A stretch of 39,915 nt of DNA from a virus. Below, one piece after another: positions 15,906 through 24,894 of this stretch (position 1 is its first letter; every line of letters starts with the position of its first letter). The stretch is taken from positions 1 through 39,915 of the IMG/VR virus record IMGVR_UViG_3300028802_000040; one strand, given 5' to 3'. A program made the position numbers and the translations under genes. A model generated the notes under the pieces. It saw only the letters and a list, made by a program, of their open reading frames with translations. It made no database searches and was not told the origin of the DNA.

Positions 15906-17308
15906 TGGGCGCGCTGGAAGACTACATCACGGAACTCAGACTCAAACAGGAACAGGAGAAGGAAGATGCGCAGGCCCGGCTCGACGACTTAGCGCTCCGG
16001 CAGAATGTGCAAGAAGCCAATATCGCCGCGCACCAACTCCAAGGCGGCTTTCGCGTCTCCGCGAATCAGATGCAGGGGATGTCGGCGGAAGAGCGCCGCG
16101 AAGTGCAGGAACGGGCGAGCAAGGAGCTGCCAGACCGGATGATCGCCCAGAGCCGCGCGATGACAGCGCAAGAGGAACGGGACGTCAGGGACGAAAACGC
16201 GAAGCAATTTAAGGGGACGCTTGACCAAATCCGTCAGATCGCCAGTCTCCGCAACATGCGCTTCACCGACCCCCAATTTGACGCGAAGATTCCACGCGAT
16301 GATGCGCTCCGTAGTGAGATCGTCCTTGACCCAGCCACCGGCAGTCAGCGCGTCCAGCCCAAGCCGGGGCTCAGTGAGCAGGCCACACGGATACGCGAGT
16401 ACGCCCAGAATTTTGGACTCCCCGAAGGCGTGGTACAACAGAAGTTTGAGGAAGACTCGCTGGCGGACCTCCTGGCCCGCAACGAACAACAGAAGGTACT
16501 CGACGCGCCAGAGGAACGCGCGCTCAAGAAAGCCCAGATGCAAGAGAGGTGGAGAGACCTGGCGGATGCGCAGACCAAACGGGAGGCAACCGCGCGCTTC
16601 GCACCCATCGAACAGCAGCTCAAATACGCCAACGCCGCCAAGCAATTCGCGGGTAACTATGCGCTGATAGAAGCGATGCGGAATAATCCCGACGCGACTG
16701 ACGAGCAAAAGATGATCCTGGCCTACGCGGACGATCAGCGTGACAGCAGCGAACTCCGAGCCGTGGAGAGGAAAGTCCCGGCGCTGCAAAAACACTTCTT
16801 CGACAAGCACATCACCGCGGTCCTCAATGCGCAGGCGGCTGGTGAGGAGGAGTATCGCGGCTTCTCTCTCAAGGGACTCCTACCGGGCGAAGTGTCAACT
16901 AAGATGATTGCGCACTTTACGCCAATCGCGAAGGACCAGGCGCGTCAGTATCTCATCAGCAGTCAGGACCCGGAGAAGGCGGCGAAGGAAGCGGGCGGCA
17001 TCGGGAGCACCTTTGATGAAGTCGCGAACAAGGCGCAGCAAGAGACGCAGAATTTTCTCGCCTCGTTGCGACCTTCGACTCCAGCGCCGGACCCGCTGAG
17101 AGACGTCTCCCCTGGGCTGGCGAATCTGCGTGACGTAGGGGCCAGCGCAGGCAAAGCCCTCTTGGAGGCTCCCGAAAATCTGCAGGCGATGCTCTCCTCT
17201 CCAGAGACCCGATCCTATCTCCAGAAGCTCCTCGCAAGGAAAGCCGCGCAGCGAGACATGACGCTGGAAGAGCACCTCCTGCGTGCCCGTCGTCGAGGAA
17301 CCATGTAA
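15905..17308 (+). CDS. Coiled-coil internal virion protein candidate
   Basis: 467 aa, highly charged and almost entirely helical, starting MGALEDYITELRLKQEQEKEDA. The chosen ATG overlaps the previous stop; another ATG six bases upstream is possible. Helical segments include MSAEERREVQERASKELPD, DQTKREATARFAP-like regions and a final basic segment (LARKAAQRDMTLEEHLLRARRR). Such proteins in this genome position of podoviruses travel inside the capsid and enter the cell with the DNA. No catalytic motif is visible, so the role is inferred from position and composition. Confidence 0.5.
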   Translation: MGALEDYITELRLKQEQEKEDAQARLDDLALRQNVQEANIAAHQLQGGFRVSANQMQGMSAEERREVQERASKELPDRMIAQSRAMTAQEERDVRDENAKQFKGTLDQIRQIASLRNMRFTDPQFDAKIPRDDALRSEIVLDPATGSQRVQPKPGLSEQATRIREYAQNFGLPEGVVQQKFEEDSLADLLARNEQQKVLDAPEERALKKAQMQERWRDLADAQTKREATARFAPIEQQLKYANAAKQFAGNYALIEAMRNNPDATDEQKMILAYADDQRDSSELRAVERKVPALQKHFFDKHITAVLNAQAAGEEEYRGFSLKGLLPGEVSTKMIAHFTPIAKDQARQYLISSQDPEKAAKEAGGIGSTFDEVANKAQQETQNFLASLRPSTPAPDPLRDVSPGLANLRDVGASAGKALLEAPENLQAMLSSPETRSYLQKLLARKAAQRDMTLEEHLLRARRRGTM

Positions 17309-17325
17309 CCGTGCCATGGAGCGTT

Positions 17326-17559
17326 ATGAAAATCTACGAAGAACGAGAAGTCGTCGAGGATATGAAGCCGTGTATGAAGCGCCCCATCATCGTTCACGCA
17401 AAGGAGATGGAAGAACCGTTTCGCGTGAACACGCTCGAAGGCGATTATAAGCAAGGAAAGCCGGGCGACTACCTCATGCGCGGTGTGGACGGAGAATTGT
17501 ACATCTGCGACCGGGATATTTTCCAAAAGTCCTATGACTTCCGAGAGGAAGCCGCCTAA
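17326..17559 (+). CDS. PGDYG-like small phage protein
   Basis: 77 aa with ATG start (MKIYEEREVVEDM); a GTG 15 bases upstream is possible. The C-terminal half, KPGDYLMRGVDGELYICDRD and then IFQKSYDF, matches the widespread phage motif PGDxxxxGxxGExYxCxxxIFxxxY, known to me as the PGDYG group. Its function is unknown. Phage and bacterial relatives are usually 80-110 aa. It sits between two large virion genes; this is not where the family is usually noted and may reflect local rearrangement. Confidence 0.65.
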   Translation: MKIYEEREVVEDMKPCMKRPIIVHAKEMEEPFRVNTLEGDYKQGKPGDYLMRGVDGELYICDRDIFQKSYDFREEAA

Positions 17560-17568
17560 CCCACGACT

Positions 17569-20500
17569 ATGGCTACATCGCTACAGGAGTTGATGGACGA
17601 ATGGCGGCGGAAGCGCGCGGAAGCAGCAACATCAGCGCCCGTAGCGGAGCCTGAATCAGAGGGCTTCTGGGCTAGCCAAGGGAAGAAGCTCACAGAGCAG
17701 ATTGCCGAACCGGGGGGCCTCGAATCCCAGACGCCCGTGACGACTGAGAACCTCGCGAAGATTGGCACCGGACTCAAAGAAGGCGTTGTCAGGGAGATCA
17801 ACAAGCCCCTTGGTGAGATCATGTCGGACATCGCCTCCGCGCCCGTGTCGATACTCCGCACGGGCGTGGGCTCCTTTCTCAACTCCGCGCGGACTATCTG
17901 GGAAGACCCGGTTGAAGGTATCCCTCTCGCGGCGGAACTGCTGGCTGGTGGGGCGGCGATGTACGGCGGCGTTACCGCGCCGTGGGCGCTTCCCATCGCG
18001 GCAGCCACGCGCATGGGGGCCGAAGCGGCGGTTGGTCTCATTAAGGGCAAGAACCCCAACACAATAGAGAACTGGTCGCAGGTGCTCTTTGGACCCGCGC
18101 GCTTCGCGATGGGCACGGCGGTGGCGGGTGGGGCCATCAAGGGGGCACTGAGAGAAGCCGTCGAGACCGGGACCAAGACCGGACTCGCAGGCAAGGTGGC
18201 GAACTTCCTCGACCTCAATAAACTCTCCCTGCCCAAGCATAAGCTCGCCGACGTGACCGTGAAGCCGCTCGAAGAATTAATGACGGCCCCAGAGCGAGCC
18301 TTGGCACGGTTGGCCGACACCCTCAACCGGGATGACGAGTTACGGGCGCGCAATAAGTATTTCAATCTCAAGCCCACCGCGCAGTTGAAGAAAGAAGCGG
18401 AGATTATCGACGCCGCCGATCAAGTCTTAACCCGTGATCCCGCCGACTACGTGGGGGAGCGCGCGAAAGACATTGCCGCTGAGGTCCGCAAGGAGGTGGA
18501 TAAACGCGGGCGGATGCAGCAGTACATGACCGACGTGGGCGAACTGCACGACCTCGAAGATCACGCCGCGCTGCAAGGCGGTGTGCTTCCGCTCCATCTC
18601 CTGCCTGTTGGTCCTGAGCAGCGGGCGAAAGCGCTCGCCGATCCTGACTATCACCGGCAACTGACGGGCGAGGTGCTCAATGACTTGAGAAACGATACGT
18701 ACCCAGAGGGCGAGCTCAAGCTCATGGAGAAGAAGTACGGGCCGCTCAACGTCGCGCAGGCAAAGGCGTCATGGAAGATACAGCAAGACCTCGACGAGAA
18801 GATGGGGCGGCGTATCCCCGCGTATACGCAGGACCCGAAGACAGGCAAGCTCACGCCGATCAATCTGACAGGTGATGAGGTCACGGATGGGGTACAGCGG
18901 GCGCTGAACAACATGCAGCGGGGCGAGTACGATCCGACGCAGACGGCGCAGGTGACGACGAAGATCCCGCCTAAGCCACCGAGCTGGCGGATTTCCAGGG
19001 ATGCGCAAGCAAGCATGGATGCGGGGCGCGGCGGCATGGATGAGGGCATGGTGCGCAACATTGTCGATACGGCGACCGCGCGCATTGCCCAGCGCCACCC
19101 CAAGGTGATGGGCCTCGTCAACAACTACCAGCTCAACAGTTTCTCAATCGGCAATCATGGCGCGTGGGATCCCGAAACCGGAACCATGGACATCACGCTT
19201 TCCGCCGTGGAGGAGGCGAAGAAGAAGGCACTGAAATCGGGGAACATCGAGGATGCCTATGACGATATTGAAGGGCTCCTTGAGCACGAGTTACTGCACA
19301 CCGCGCAGACGCACCTGGGACTCACCGACTACATCAACATGCGTCCGGTGGGGAACGAGACCCAAGCCGACATCATGGGCATCACCGAACCCTCGGCGTA
19401 TGCCAGGGGAGAGTTATTCTTAGAGAATCAGAAACGTGTGCGCGAAGGACAGCCACGGATGGATTTGGCCGAGCGTAAGGCGTTTCGCCAAGCGCACCGG
19501 CAAGAGTTTTTCAAGAGTCGCGTCGAGCCGCTCACCACCCGCATTGGGCCTGAAGGACCAGAGCGGCTGGAGCAACTCAAGCAAGGCATTCTCCCGACCG
19601 TCGAGCCGGTCCCCTATTCCGATATGGTCGGACGGCCCGCTGGACCGCTTGCGGTGACGAGAGTCCCGCACCTCAAAGACGTGAAACCGGAGATGCTTGA
19701 CCGTCTGGAGAAGTCCCTAGAGACCGTCCCCAACGAAAAACTCAACGCCCTGTCCGCCGAGATGCGCCGTAACCGCGAAGCTGACCGTGCGACTCGGCAA
19801 ACCAGGCGTGTCGATCCGGCGATGGCCGACGAGGAACTCGATACTATCCTCAAGACCCACCAGACCTTTATTGACGAGCAGATGGATGAGGCACGACTGG
19901 GCAGTGCGGCCACGAAACTGGCCCAGGAAGGGGCGCAGGTCAGAGGCCAGCTCACCGACGTGGCCCAGCGAGACGCGCGGACCTCACTGCTAGAGTACCT
20001 CAAGGAATCACACAGCAAGCTCTGGGATAAAGCCGCTGACCTCAAAACGAACTATGAAGCCGAGGTGCTCAAGGCGACGCCCGAGTCCATGCGGCCTCTC
20101 CTCAAATCCCGCTTCATGGACCTCCGCGACGACATGCGTGCCCTGCGTCAAGGGTCTCACCATGTTGCCGATGATCCTCTTGTTGCAGGGCAGACCGCCG
20201 TCAAGAAGGCGCTGGGCTACTTCGGCATTGCGCCGTGGGCGTGGGATCCACAACACATGCTCAGCAAGAATGGCAATCCCTTCTTGACCTGGATTGGCAG
20301 CCTGGCCAACAAGGCGGACTACGTGAGCGGCAACGCCGAGTATGCCTTTCAGCAGGCGGCGGCGCGGATGTTTACCAAGCATGGGGTGGATTCGAGCTGG
20401 AACGATTACCTGATTGTCGGCCAACGTCACAAGGAGTGGTTCGAGGAAGGGATGAAGCGGATTCAGCAGGGACTCACGCCCCAGGCGAAAGAAAACATCG

Positions 20501-22452
20501 TGCGGGAATTGTTCGAGAAGGGAGTCGCGAGCGCGCGTGACCCCAAGCGCGTCGATCCCACCGTCCCGCTCGCGACCATGCCCAAGTTCGCCGAGGAGGA
20601 TGTCGCGCAGTGGGCGAAGACCCTGGACTTCGGCCAAGACCTGATGGACAACGTGCGCACACCGCTGTTCGCCTTCGCCAAGGAGATGAACATGAGCCCG
20701 GGGCGGCTCGCCGTGTATCAGCGCAACCTGCTGTTCCCCACCTCCGTGGCCGAGACGGAACTGGATGCCCTCACCGATGGCATCGCGCAGCTCCAGGCGC
20801 GGATGACCGCGATGGCGGCGAAGGGGGATACCGTCGAGACCAGTGCGGCCATGAGCCGCGCCAAAGAGGTACTAGAGAATCTGAACCGCAGGAAAGAGAT
20901 GGCGACCGAGAGTGTCGGCAAGATCGGCGAGGCCATCAGCGAAGCCTCCGCGCGCTACGACGAGCACGGCATCGCCAAGGCCCGTGTCTATGATCCGTCG
21001 ATGTTCGCCAAGCATACCGATCTGGTCTTTGGCAATGACCCCTACAAGACGTACCTGGGGCATATCAGCGCCACCGTGCGCAAAGCCGTCTATGACCAGA
21101 TGCTCCCGAATATCGACGCCAACCTCGCGAAGTTCATGGAGACACAGGGCACGAATGATAAGACGCGGGCGATCCAACGATGGGTCAACGACTTCACGCT
21201 CGACCAAGTCGGCCAGCGCAAGAACCACTCATACGATAAGTGGGCCACGGCGCTGAATCGGGGCGGTATCCCGATCAAGGCGCAGACCTTGAAGAAGAGT
21301 ATCGGCGCGATAAACACCCTACGCTACGTGCTCGACATTGGGATGAACGCCCGCTTCTATCCGCTCCAGATGACCCAAAATGCGCTGTTTCTGATGCCCT
21401 TGGTGGGAGAGGAATCGTTCACGTATGGGCTCGGCAAGTTTCTCCCTGGTAAATGGAAAGACGCGGCGGAGGAGGCCATCGCCGTCGGTGCTGTGAGTGG
21501 TGATATTCCTAAGTTTTTCACGGAGGATGTCCCTGAACGGATGCTTGCCATGGCGGAGAAGACGGGGAAGCTCGTGCAATTCACCGAGAAGATGAACCGC
21601 GTTCAGGCGTACCACGCGGGCAAACACAATGCACTCCAGAACGGTCTCAGCGAGCAACAAGCAATCCGCCACGGGCTGCAGGTGGTCCGTGACACGAACT
21701 TTTTCATGACCCCGAGCAACCGCGCGACCGCGACTAATACGCCTGGGGGCTCGATGCTCATGCGCTACCGTTCGTTCTCCAATAACTACGCGACGTTCCT
21801 GGCGGGCCACATCCGCAAGGGGAACTGGGATGTCGTGGGCTCTTCGTTGGGCGTGCTGCTCTCCATGTCTGGCACGGCGGGCATCCCGCTCTATGGCCTC
21901 GTCCAGTGGTCGCTGGCGCAACAAGGAATTAACCTTCCGAACATAGACCCGGTCGAATACATGACCGGGGCGTCTACTGGGGGAGCGGGCTCGGCACTGC
22001 CTGGCCTGCCCACGTCGATGCGCGGCGTCTCCCCAGTCACCGCTCCGCTCGCGGCGTTCGCGGAGAATCCGACCTTCAAGGAAGGAGCCGTCGCCGCGAC
22101 CCGCGCCCTGGTTGGTGGTCCCACCGTGCGTATCGCGTCCGCCGTGGCCGAACTCATGCGGGGCGGTGTGACGCGGACTCCGGGGGGCCAGGTGAAGTCG
22201 CGGCGGACAACCGGGAGAATCCTCGCCAGCGCGGGTGGATTCGCGCCCACGGCGGAGAATGAATACCGTGCGGGGCGGGCGGAACTCCAGCGCGCGCTGT
22301 CCGCCGGCGATAGAGCCGCGCTGCCCGCGATGCGACAGCGGAAGTCCGACCTGGGCGCGTGGCTCAACTGGCGTGAGCTACAGAGTCAAGCCAAGTCGTC
22401 GATTAGTCGTCAGAAGAACCGCTCGGCGCTTAGTATGTTTCTGGGGTCGTAG
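17569..22452 (+). CDS. Very large ejection protein with HELLH metalloprotease motif
   Basis: 1627 aa, the largest gene here. Residues about 85-200 include hydrophobic Ala/Gly-rich segments (LAAELLAGGAAMYGG, ARFAMGTAVAGGAIKGA) that could cross a membrane. Residues 573-577 read HELLH, with E597 20 residues after the second His as a possible third ligand (GNETQAD), as in gluzincin-type zinc peptidases. A mostly helical centre (Glu/Arg-rich) and a C-terminal part with another hydrophobic stretch (LGVLLSMSGTAGIPLYGLV) follow. Giant proteins at this place in short-tailed phages are ejected into the host, some with wall-degrading enzymes. Zinc protease activity is inferred from one motif only. No polymerase motifs were seen. 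Confidence 0.6.
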   Translation: MATSLQELMDEWRRKRAEAATSAPVAEPESEGFWASQGKKLTEQIAEPGGLESQTPVTTENLAKIGTGLKEGVVREINKPLGEIMSDIASAPVSILRTGVGSFLNSARTIWEDPVEGIPLAAELLAGGAAMYGGVTAPWALPIAAATRMGAEAAVGLIKGKNPNTIENWSQVLFGPARFAMGTAVAGGAIKGALREAVETGTKTGLAGKVANFLDLNKLSLPKHKLADVTVKPLEELMTAPERALARLADTLNRDDELRARNKYFNLKPTAQLKKEAEIIDAADQVLTRDPADYVGERAKDIAAEVRKEVDKRGRMQQYMTDVGELHDLEDHAALQGGVLPLHLLPVGPEQRAKALADPDYHRQLTGEVLNDLRNDTYPEGELKLMEKKYGPLNVAQAKASWKIQQDLDEKMGRRIPAYTQDPKTGKLTPINLTGDEVTDGVQRALNNMQRGEYDPTQTAQVTTKIPPKPPSWRISRDAQASMDAGRGGMDEGMVRNIVDTATARIAQRHPKVMGLVNNYQLNSFSIGNHGAWDPETGTMDITLSAVEEAKKKALKSGNIEDAYDDIEGLLEHELLHTAQTHLGLTDYINMRPVGNETQADIMGITEPSAYARGELFLENQKRVREGQPRMDLAERKAFRQAHRQEFFKSRVEPLTTRIGPEGPERLEQLKQGILPTVEPVPYSDMVGRPAGPLAVTRVPHLKDVKPEMLDRLEKSLETVPNEKLNALSAEMRRNREADRATRQTRRVDPAMADEELDTILKTHQTFIDEQMDEARLGSAATKLAQEGAQVRGQLTDVAQRDARTSLLEYLKESHSKLWDKAADLKTNYEAEVLKATPESMRPLLKSRFMDLRDDMRALRQGSHHVADDPLVAGQTAVKKALGYFGIAPWAWDPQHMLSKNGNPFLTWIGSLANKADYVSGNAEYAFQQAAARMFTKHGVDSSWNDYLIVGQRHKEWFEEGMKRIQQGLTPQAKENIVRELFEKGVASARDPKRVDPTVPLATMPKFAEEDVAQWAKTLDFGQDLMDNVRTPLFAFAKEMNMSPGRLAVYQRNLLFPTSVAETELDALTDGIAQLQARMTAMAAKGDTVETSAAMSRAKEVLENLNRRKEMATESVGKIGEAISEASARYDEHGIAKARVYDPSMFAKHTDLVFGNDPYKTYLGHISATVRKAVYDQMLPNIDANLAKFMETQGTNDKTRAIQRWVNDFTLDQVGQRKNHSYDKWATALNRGGIPIKAQTLKKSIGAINTLRYVLDIGMNARFYPLQMTQNALFLMPLVGEESFTYGLGKFLPGKWKDAAEEAIAVGAVSGDIPKFFTEDVPERMLAMAEKTGKLVQFTEKMNRVQAYHAGKHNALQNGLSEQQAIRHGLQVVRDTNFFMTPSNRATATNTPGGSMLMRYRSFSNNYATFLAGHIRKGNWDVVGSSLGVLLSMSGTAGIPLYGLVQWSLAQQGINLPNIDPVEYMTGASTGGAGSALPGLPTSMRGVSPVTAPLAAFAENPTFKEGAVAATRALVGGPTVRIASAVAELMRGGVTRTPGGQVKSRRTTGRILASAGGFAPTAENEYRAGRAELQRALSAGDRAALPAMRQRKSDLGAWLNWRELQSQAKSSISRQKNRSALSMFLGS

Positions 22453-22475
22453 TGAAATTTGACAATCACCGCGCG

Positions 22476-22497
22476 GATACGCTATGAAGAGCGTATC
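22476..22497. other. Perfect hairpin after the late operon
   Basis: GATACGCT at 22476-22483 and AGCGTATC at 22490-22497 form an 8-bp stem with a 6-base loop. Flanking CGCGCG runs (22470-22475 and 22504-22509) can extend it across a bulge. It lies 24 bases after the stop of the giant ejection protein and before a second hairpin; it may stabilise the 3' end of the late transcript. Confidence 0.6.
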
Positions 22498-22523
22498 AAT
22501 CGCCGCGCGTCCACAACCACCAC

Positions 22524-22560
22524 GAAGGGGTAGGCCCCCCTGCCTACCCTTCTCATTCTT
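22524..22560. terminator. Terminator between convergent late and early genes
   Basis: GAAGGGGTAGGC (22524-22535) pairs with GCCTACCCTTC (22542-22552) with one bulged G and a C-rich loop, followed by TCATTCTT. It separates the + strand late operon from the - strand gene ending at 22559 and could work in both directions. The T-tract is weak. Confidence 0.6.
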
Positions 22561-23047
22561 ACCGATCACCCTGGTCCTTCTTTTCTATTAACGCATTGGC
22601 TGTCTCACGGAGTAAATCCCGTGCTGTTGTAGTGAGTGGAGGGAATCCATTACGCTGCTCATACATCCGCACGGCCTGCTCGTACTCATCCAGCTCTGAC
22701 GCCGTGACGAGATCGTCCATCGTCTCTTGAAGCTGCGCATTGAAGGCAGTGAGCCGCGCGTCGTCCGCCTGTCGCTCAGAGAGTATGGACTGGCCGTCTT
22801 CTGGAAAGACGATGGGTACGCCGTGGTGGTACTCAGTCTCGTCATCCGCGGCCTCTTGCATTCCTGGCCGATGGACGATCCGCACCGTTTCCGTGATCTC
22901 GAAGGCACAGGCCGAGGGGCTTTCCTCCATCGCGGGGGAATACGAGAGGACGAGGGTATGTACCTGTGTGTCCTGCTCTTGCGCGAGAAATTGTTCAATG
23001 ATGGCGGTGATATCGCTCGCCATCGCGTTCATTGTTGCACGGTCCAT
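22559..23047 (-). CDS. Hypothetical acidic early protein
   Basis: 162 aa, acidic. The ATG at 23047 is chosen because GAAGGAGATTGAC precedes it. The same frame stays open upstream, antisense to the TnpB gene, but that part has no ribosome site and looks like a shadow. Predicted mixed alpha/beta N-terminus (MDRATMNAMASDITAIIEQF) and a helical acidic C-terminus (AFNAQLQETMDDLVTASELDEYEQAVRMYE). No family was recognised. It is codirectional with the recombination operon but separated from it by the + strand TnpB gene, suggesting it was once its last gene. Confidence 0.55.
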   Translation of the reverse strand: MDRATMNAMASDITAIIEQFLAQEQDTQVHTLVLSYSPAMEESPSACAFEITETVRIVHRPGMQEAADDETEYHHGVPIVFPEDGQSILSERQADDARLTAFNAQLQETMDDLVTASELDEYEQAVRMYEQRNGFPPLTTTARDLLRETANALIEKKDQGDR

Positions 23048-23059
23048 GTCAATCTCCTT

Positions 23060-23150
23060 CAAAGCGCATTGGTGAGCGAGGGCGAACGCGCTTTGCATAG
23101 GGCTGGCAAGCGCAGTCTCGCCAGCACGTTCATCCGCCGTATGTTGGCGG
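23060..23150. other. Three consecutive hairpins between divergent genes
   Basis: Three stems lie in 91 bases: CAAAGCGC/GCGCTTTG (23060-23067 and 23088-23095), GCTGGC/GCCAGC (23102-23107 and 23120-23125) and CCGCC/GGCGG (23134-23138 and 23146-23150). The first directly abuts the ribosome site of the - strand gene starting at 23047. They lie upstream of the TnpB-like gene and may be a 5' regulatory RNA of the - strand gene, or the left-end palindromes of an IS605-type element. Confidence 0.5.
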
Positions 23151-23180
23151 CTCGCTCGACTTTGCACGGGGCGGGGTTTT

Positions 23181-23215
23181 TTGCTTTTTGTCTTCGATGC
23201 TGCTACACTCTTTGT
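23181..23215 (+). promoter_or_regulatory. Leaderless-type promoter of the first TnpB-like gene
   Basis: TTGCTT (23181-23186), a 17-bp spacer and TACACT (23204-23209) are followed, after six bases, by the GTG at 23216. Transcription would begin at or next to the start codon. No Shine-Dalgarno sequence is present. The layout matches several other early genes in this window. Confidence 0.5.
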
Positions 23216-24268
23216 GTGCAGGTCGTGAATCTTTCCTATAAACTCAAGATGTATCCGTCCGCCAACAAAGCCGACACGTTGGCGCTTCTGTCGTCCCTCT
23301 TCCAACGCACCCATGCGGCCTGCACAACCACACTGGTGCAGGAAGGGGGGCGGCTCCCCAGTACCAAGGGGCTCGGTGAGTTCATCGGGCGTGCCTACCG
23401 AAGAGCGTTCATCGACTACCGGCGCACAACCAAAGCAGGACATATCCCCGGACCGCTCAAGGCCGAATTGATTGATAGCGCGGAGATTCAGCAGCCCAGA
23501 AAGGCCAAGAGCTTCGATCAATGGATTATGTTGCGGGGCACGAGTACCACACGCGGGAAGAGCGGCGGCTTCTATATTCCCGCCAACCGGCATAGAGCGA
23601 TTAACAGGACGCTGGCCTTGCCTGGTGCCAAGCTGAATGAAAGCGCTGAAGTCTTTCGCAAGAACGGCAAGTGGTATGCGCGCGTGAGTGTCTCTGTTCC
23701 GCTCGCTGAGGTGCAAGAAACGCGAGGAACCATCGGCGTTGACGTGGGAGCCCGTACCTGCGTTGCGCGGTCTGATGGGTACAAGGGCTGTGATCTCCGG
23801 CCTATCTTCAAGAAACAACGTGACCGCCGAGCCATGCAACAAAAACATGGGATCGACAAGCGGTCGAATGGTACGTTCCAGAAGCAACTGCTGAGCAAAG
23901 AGGCTCGCTCTTTGGTGTCCGTGGCACTGAAGACGGGAAGAGCGATAGCAGTTGAAGACCCCAAGCGACTCATCCGGTGGAAAGGTCACGCGGCGCGATT
24001 CTTTGGTATGAGAGTAGCGTTGCTGGCGGCTATCGTAGGAGTCCCATGTATCGTGGTCAACCCGGCTTACTCTAGCACTACCTGCCCTAAATGCGGGAAG
24101 GTCGAGCGACACATGAGACATAAAGAGACGTTCAGGTGTTGGCAGTGTGGCTATACGCATAATGCTGACTTCGTAGCGGCTCAGAATATCTGTCATTGGG
24201 GCTACCGTGTTACTGCGGTTTCACAAGGGTTACTTAGTCTTTGTCCTGGTGGGGGCAAAGTCGAGTGA
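23216..24268 (+). CDS. TnpB-like RuvC nuclease, copy 1 (no TnpA)
   Basis: 350 aa from GTG 23216; a second GTG at 23225 is possible. The complete RuvC catalytic set of TnpB/Cas12 proteins is present: D176 in GVDVGAR, E247 in AVEDPKR and D318 in HNADFVAAQN. A four-cysteine zinc finger (C290-x2-C293, C308-x2-C311) lies between the second and third motifs, as in the TnpB family. TnpB proteins are RNA-guided DNA nucleases, usually 350-420 aa. The N-terminus (NLSYKLKMYPSANKADTLALL) resembles the usual TnpB opening. No TnpA transposase or CRISPR array is nearby. It is a + strand island between - strand early genes, so an insertion is likely. Intact active-site residues suggest it is functional. Confidence 0.85.
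   Translation: MQVVNLSYKLKMYPSANKADTLALLSSLFQRTHAACTTTLVQEGGRLPSTKGLGEFIGRAYRRAFIDYRRTTKAGHIPGPLKAELIDSAEIQQPRKAKSFDQWIMLRGTSTTRGKSGGFYIPANRHRAINRTLALPGAKLNESAEVFRKNGKWYARVSVSVPLAEVQETRGTIGVDVGARTCVARSDGYKGCDLRPIFKKQRDRRAMQQKHGIDKRSNGTFQKQLLSKEARSLVSVALKTGRAIAVEDPKRLIRWKGHAARFFGMRVALLAAIVGVPCIVVNPAYSSTTCPKCGKVERHMRHKETFRCWQCGYTHNADFVAAQNICHWGYRVTAVSQGLLSLCPGGGKVE
24239..24260 (+). ncRNA. Candidate 3' hairpin of a TnpB guide-RNA scaffold
   Basis: CTTTGTCC (24239-24246) pairs with GGGGCAAAG (24252-24260) at the very end of the TnpB-like gene. In known TnpB systems the guide RNA (omega RNA) overlaps the 3' end of tnpB and ends with hairpins just before the guide. Here the guide would lie antisense to the nuclease gene that follows. 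RNA evidence is needed; this is a structural resemblance only. Confidence 0.3.
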
Positions 24269-24271
24269 GCT

Positions 24272-24673
24272 TCAGTTCGTGACAAACGCACGAACTAAAT
24301 CAAGCGCTTCCCCGCTCCGTACCTGCTCAGGGGTGCAGCGCAGGTAATGCCAGCCCGCGAAAGTCAGCGCATTGTGTTTTTCGATGTCGCCGAGAAAGCG
24401 CTTTTTTAACCGATGAACACCGCCATCACACTCAATCCCTATCTTGGCGTGTGGGCAGGCAACATCAAGCCGCCAGTTGCGCGATTCGTGAAACGTGAAT
24501 TCCCGAAACCACTGGCCAGGCAGCGCGGCGTCGACAATTTGCGCCAGCAGCACCGCCGCGTAATCGACGGTTGCCTCCCCCTTCCGTTCCTTCACTACCG
24601 GCGTACTCGGCGGCTTCCCGTGGACCCGCTGATGCAGAATCTTGAACTCGTTTTCGTCCAGACGGAGGCTCAT
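24272..24673 (-). CDS. PD-(D/E)XK-type nuclease (DUF559/Vsr-like)
   Basis: 133 aa with an ATG preceded by GGAG. The core reads WRLDVACP (D70), then IGIECDGGVH (E81, D83, H87), then RFLGDIEKHNALTFAGWHYLR, a typical order for restriction-endonuclease-fold proteins such as Vsr, DUF559 and MTES_1575-type enzymes. These cut or resolve DNA. Together with the RecT-like gene in the same operon it may supply the nuclease part of a phage recombination system or a Holliday-junction resolvase; the substrate cannot be told. It is the last operon gene and converges with the TnpB-like gene, their stops being 3 bases apart. Confidence 0.65.
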   Translation of the reverse strand: MSLRLDENEFKILHQRVHGKPPSTPVVKERKGEATVDYAAVLLAQIVDAALPGQWFREFTFHESRNWRLDVACPHAKIGIECDGGVHRLKKRFLGDIEKHNALTFAGWHYLRCTPEQVRSGEALDLVRAFVTN

Positions 24674-24684
24674 CCGTGCTCCAT

Positions 24685-24894
24685 TTATGTCTCCTGTTCG
24701 GTCGCGCGTGGGGGCCGAGCCTTGCGCACCCGCTTCTTCTTCTCCGCCCCCAACGCACAGATAAAATCCCCCGTCACCTCTTCGATTGTGACCGAGGTCA
24801 CTGACCGTGGCCGTTGGAACTCATGGGTATTCAGGTAGAGCGCTAGCGCCTCGTATCCTTCCTTCTTTGACATGCGGTATTCGTTGTTACTCAA
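24685..24894 (-). CDS. Small operon protein starting with TTG
   Basis: 69 aa. The start is chosen as TTG at 24894: it overlaps the previous stop (TTGA, a four-base overlap) and has GGAGAAC eight bases upstream. An ATG at 24873 lacks a ribosome site. The C-terminus is strongly basic (KKKRVRKARPPRATEQE). The sequence TSVTIEEVTGDFICALGAE has a beta-hairpin appearance. No family was recognised; the overlap ties it to the recombination operon. Confidence 0.5.
   Translation of the reverse strand: MSNNEYRMSKKEGYEALALYLNTHEFQRPRSVTSVTIEEVTGDFICALGAEKKKRVRKARPPRATEQET

Noticed and set aside
17569-22452. N4-type virion RNA polymerase
   Set aside because: The large size suggested it, but no polymerase motifs were found; HELLH points to a protease domain instead.
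23048-24196. Open - strand frame opposite the TnpB-like gene
   Set aside because: It continues the frame of the gene at 22559-23047 but has no ribosome site and lies exactly antisense to a gene with clear RuvC motifs.
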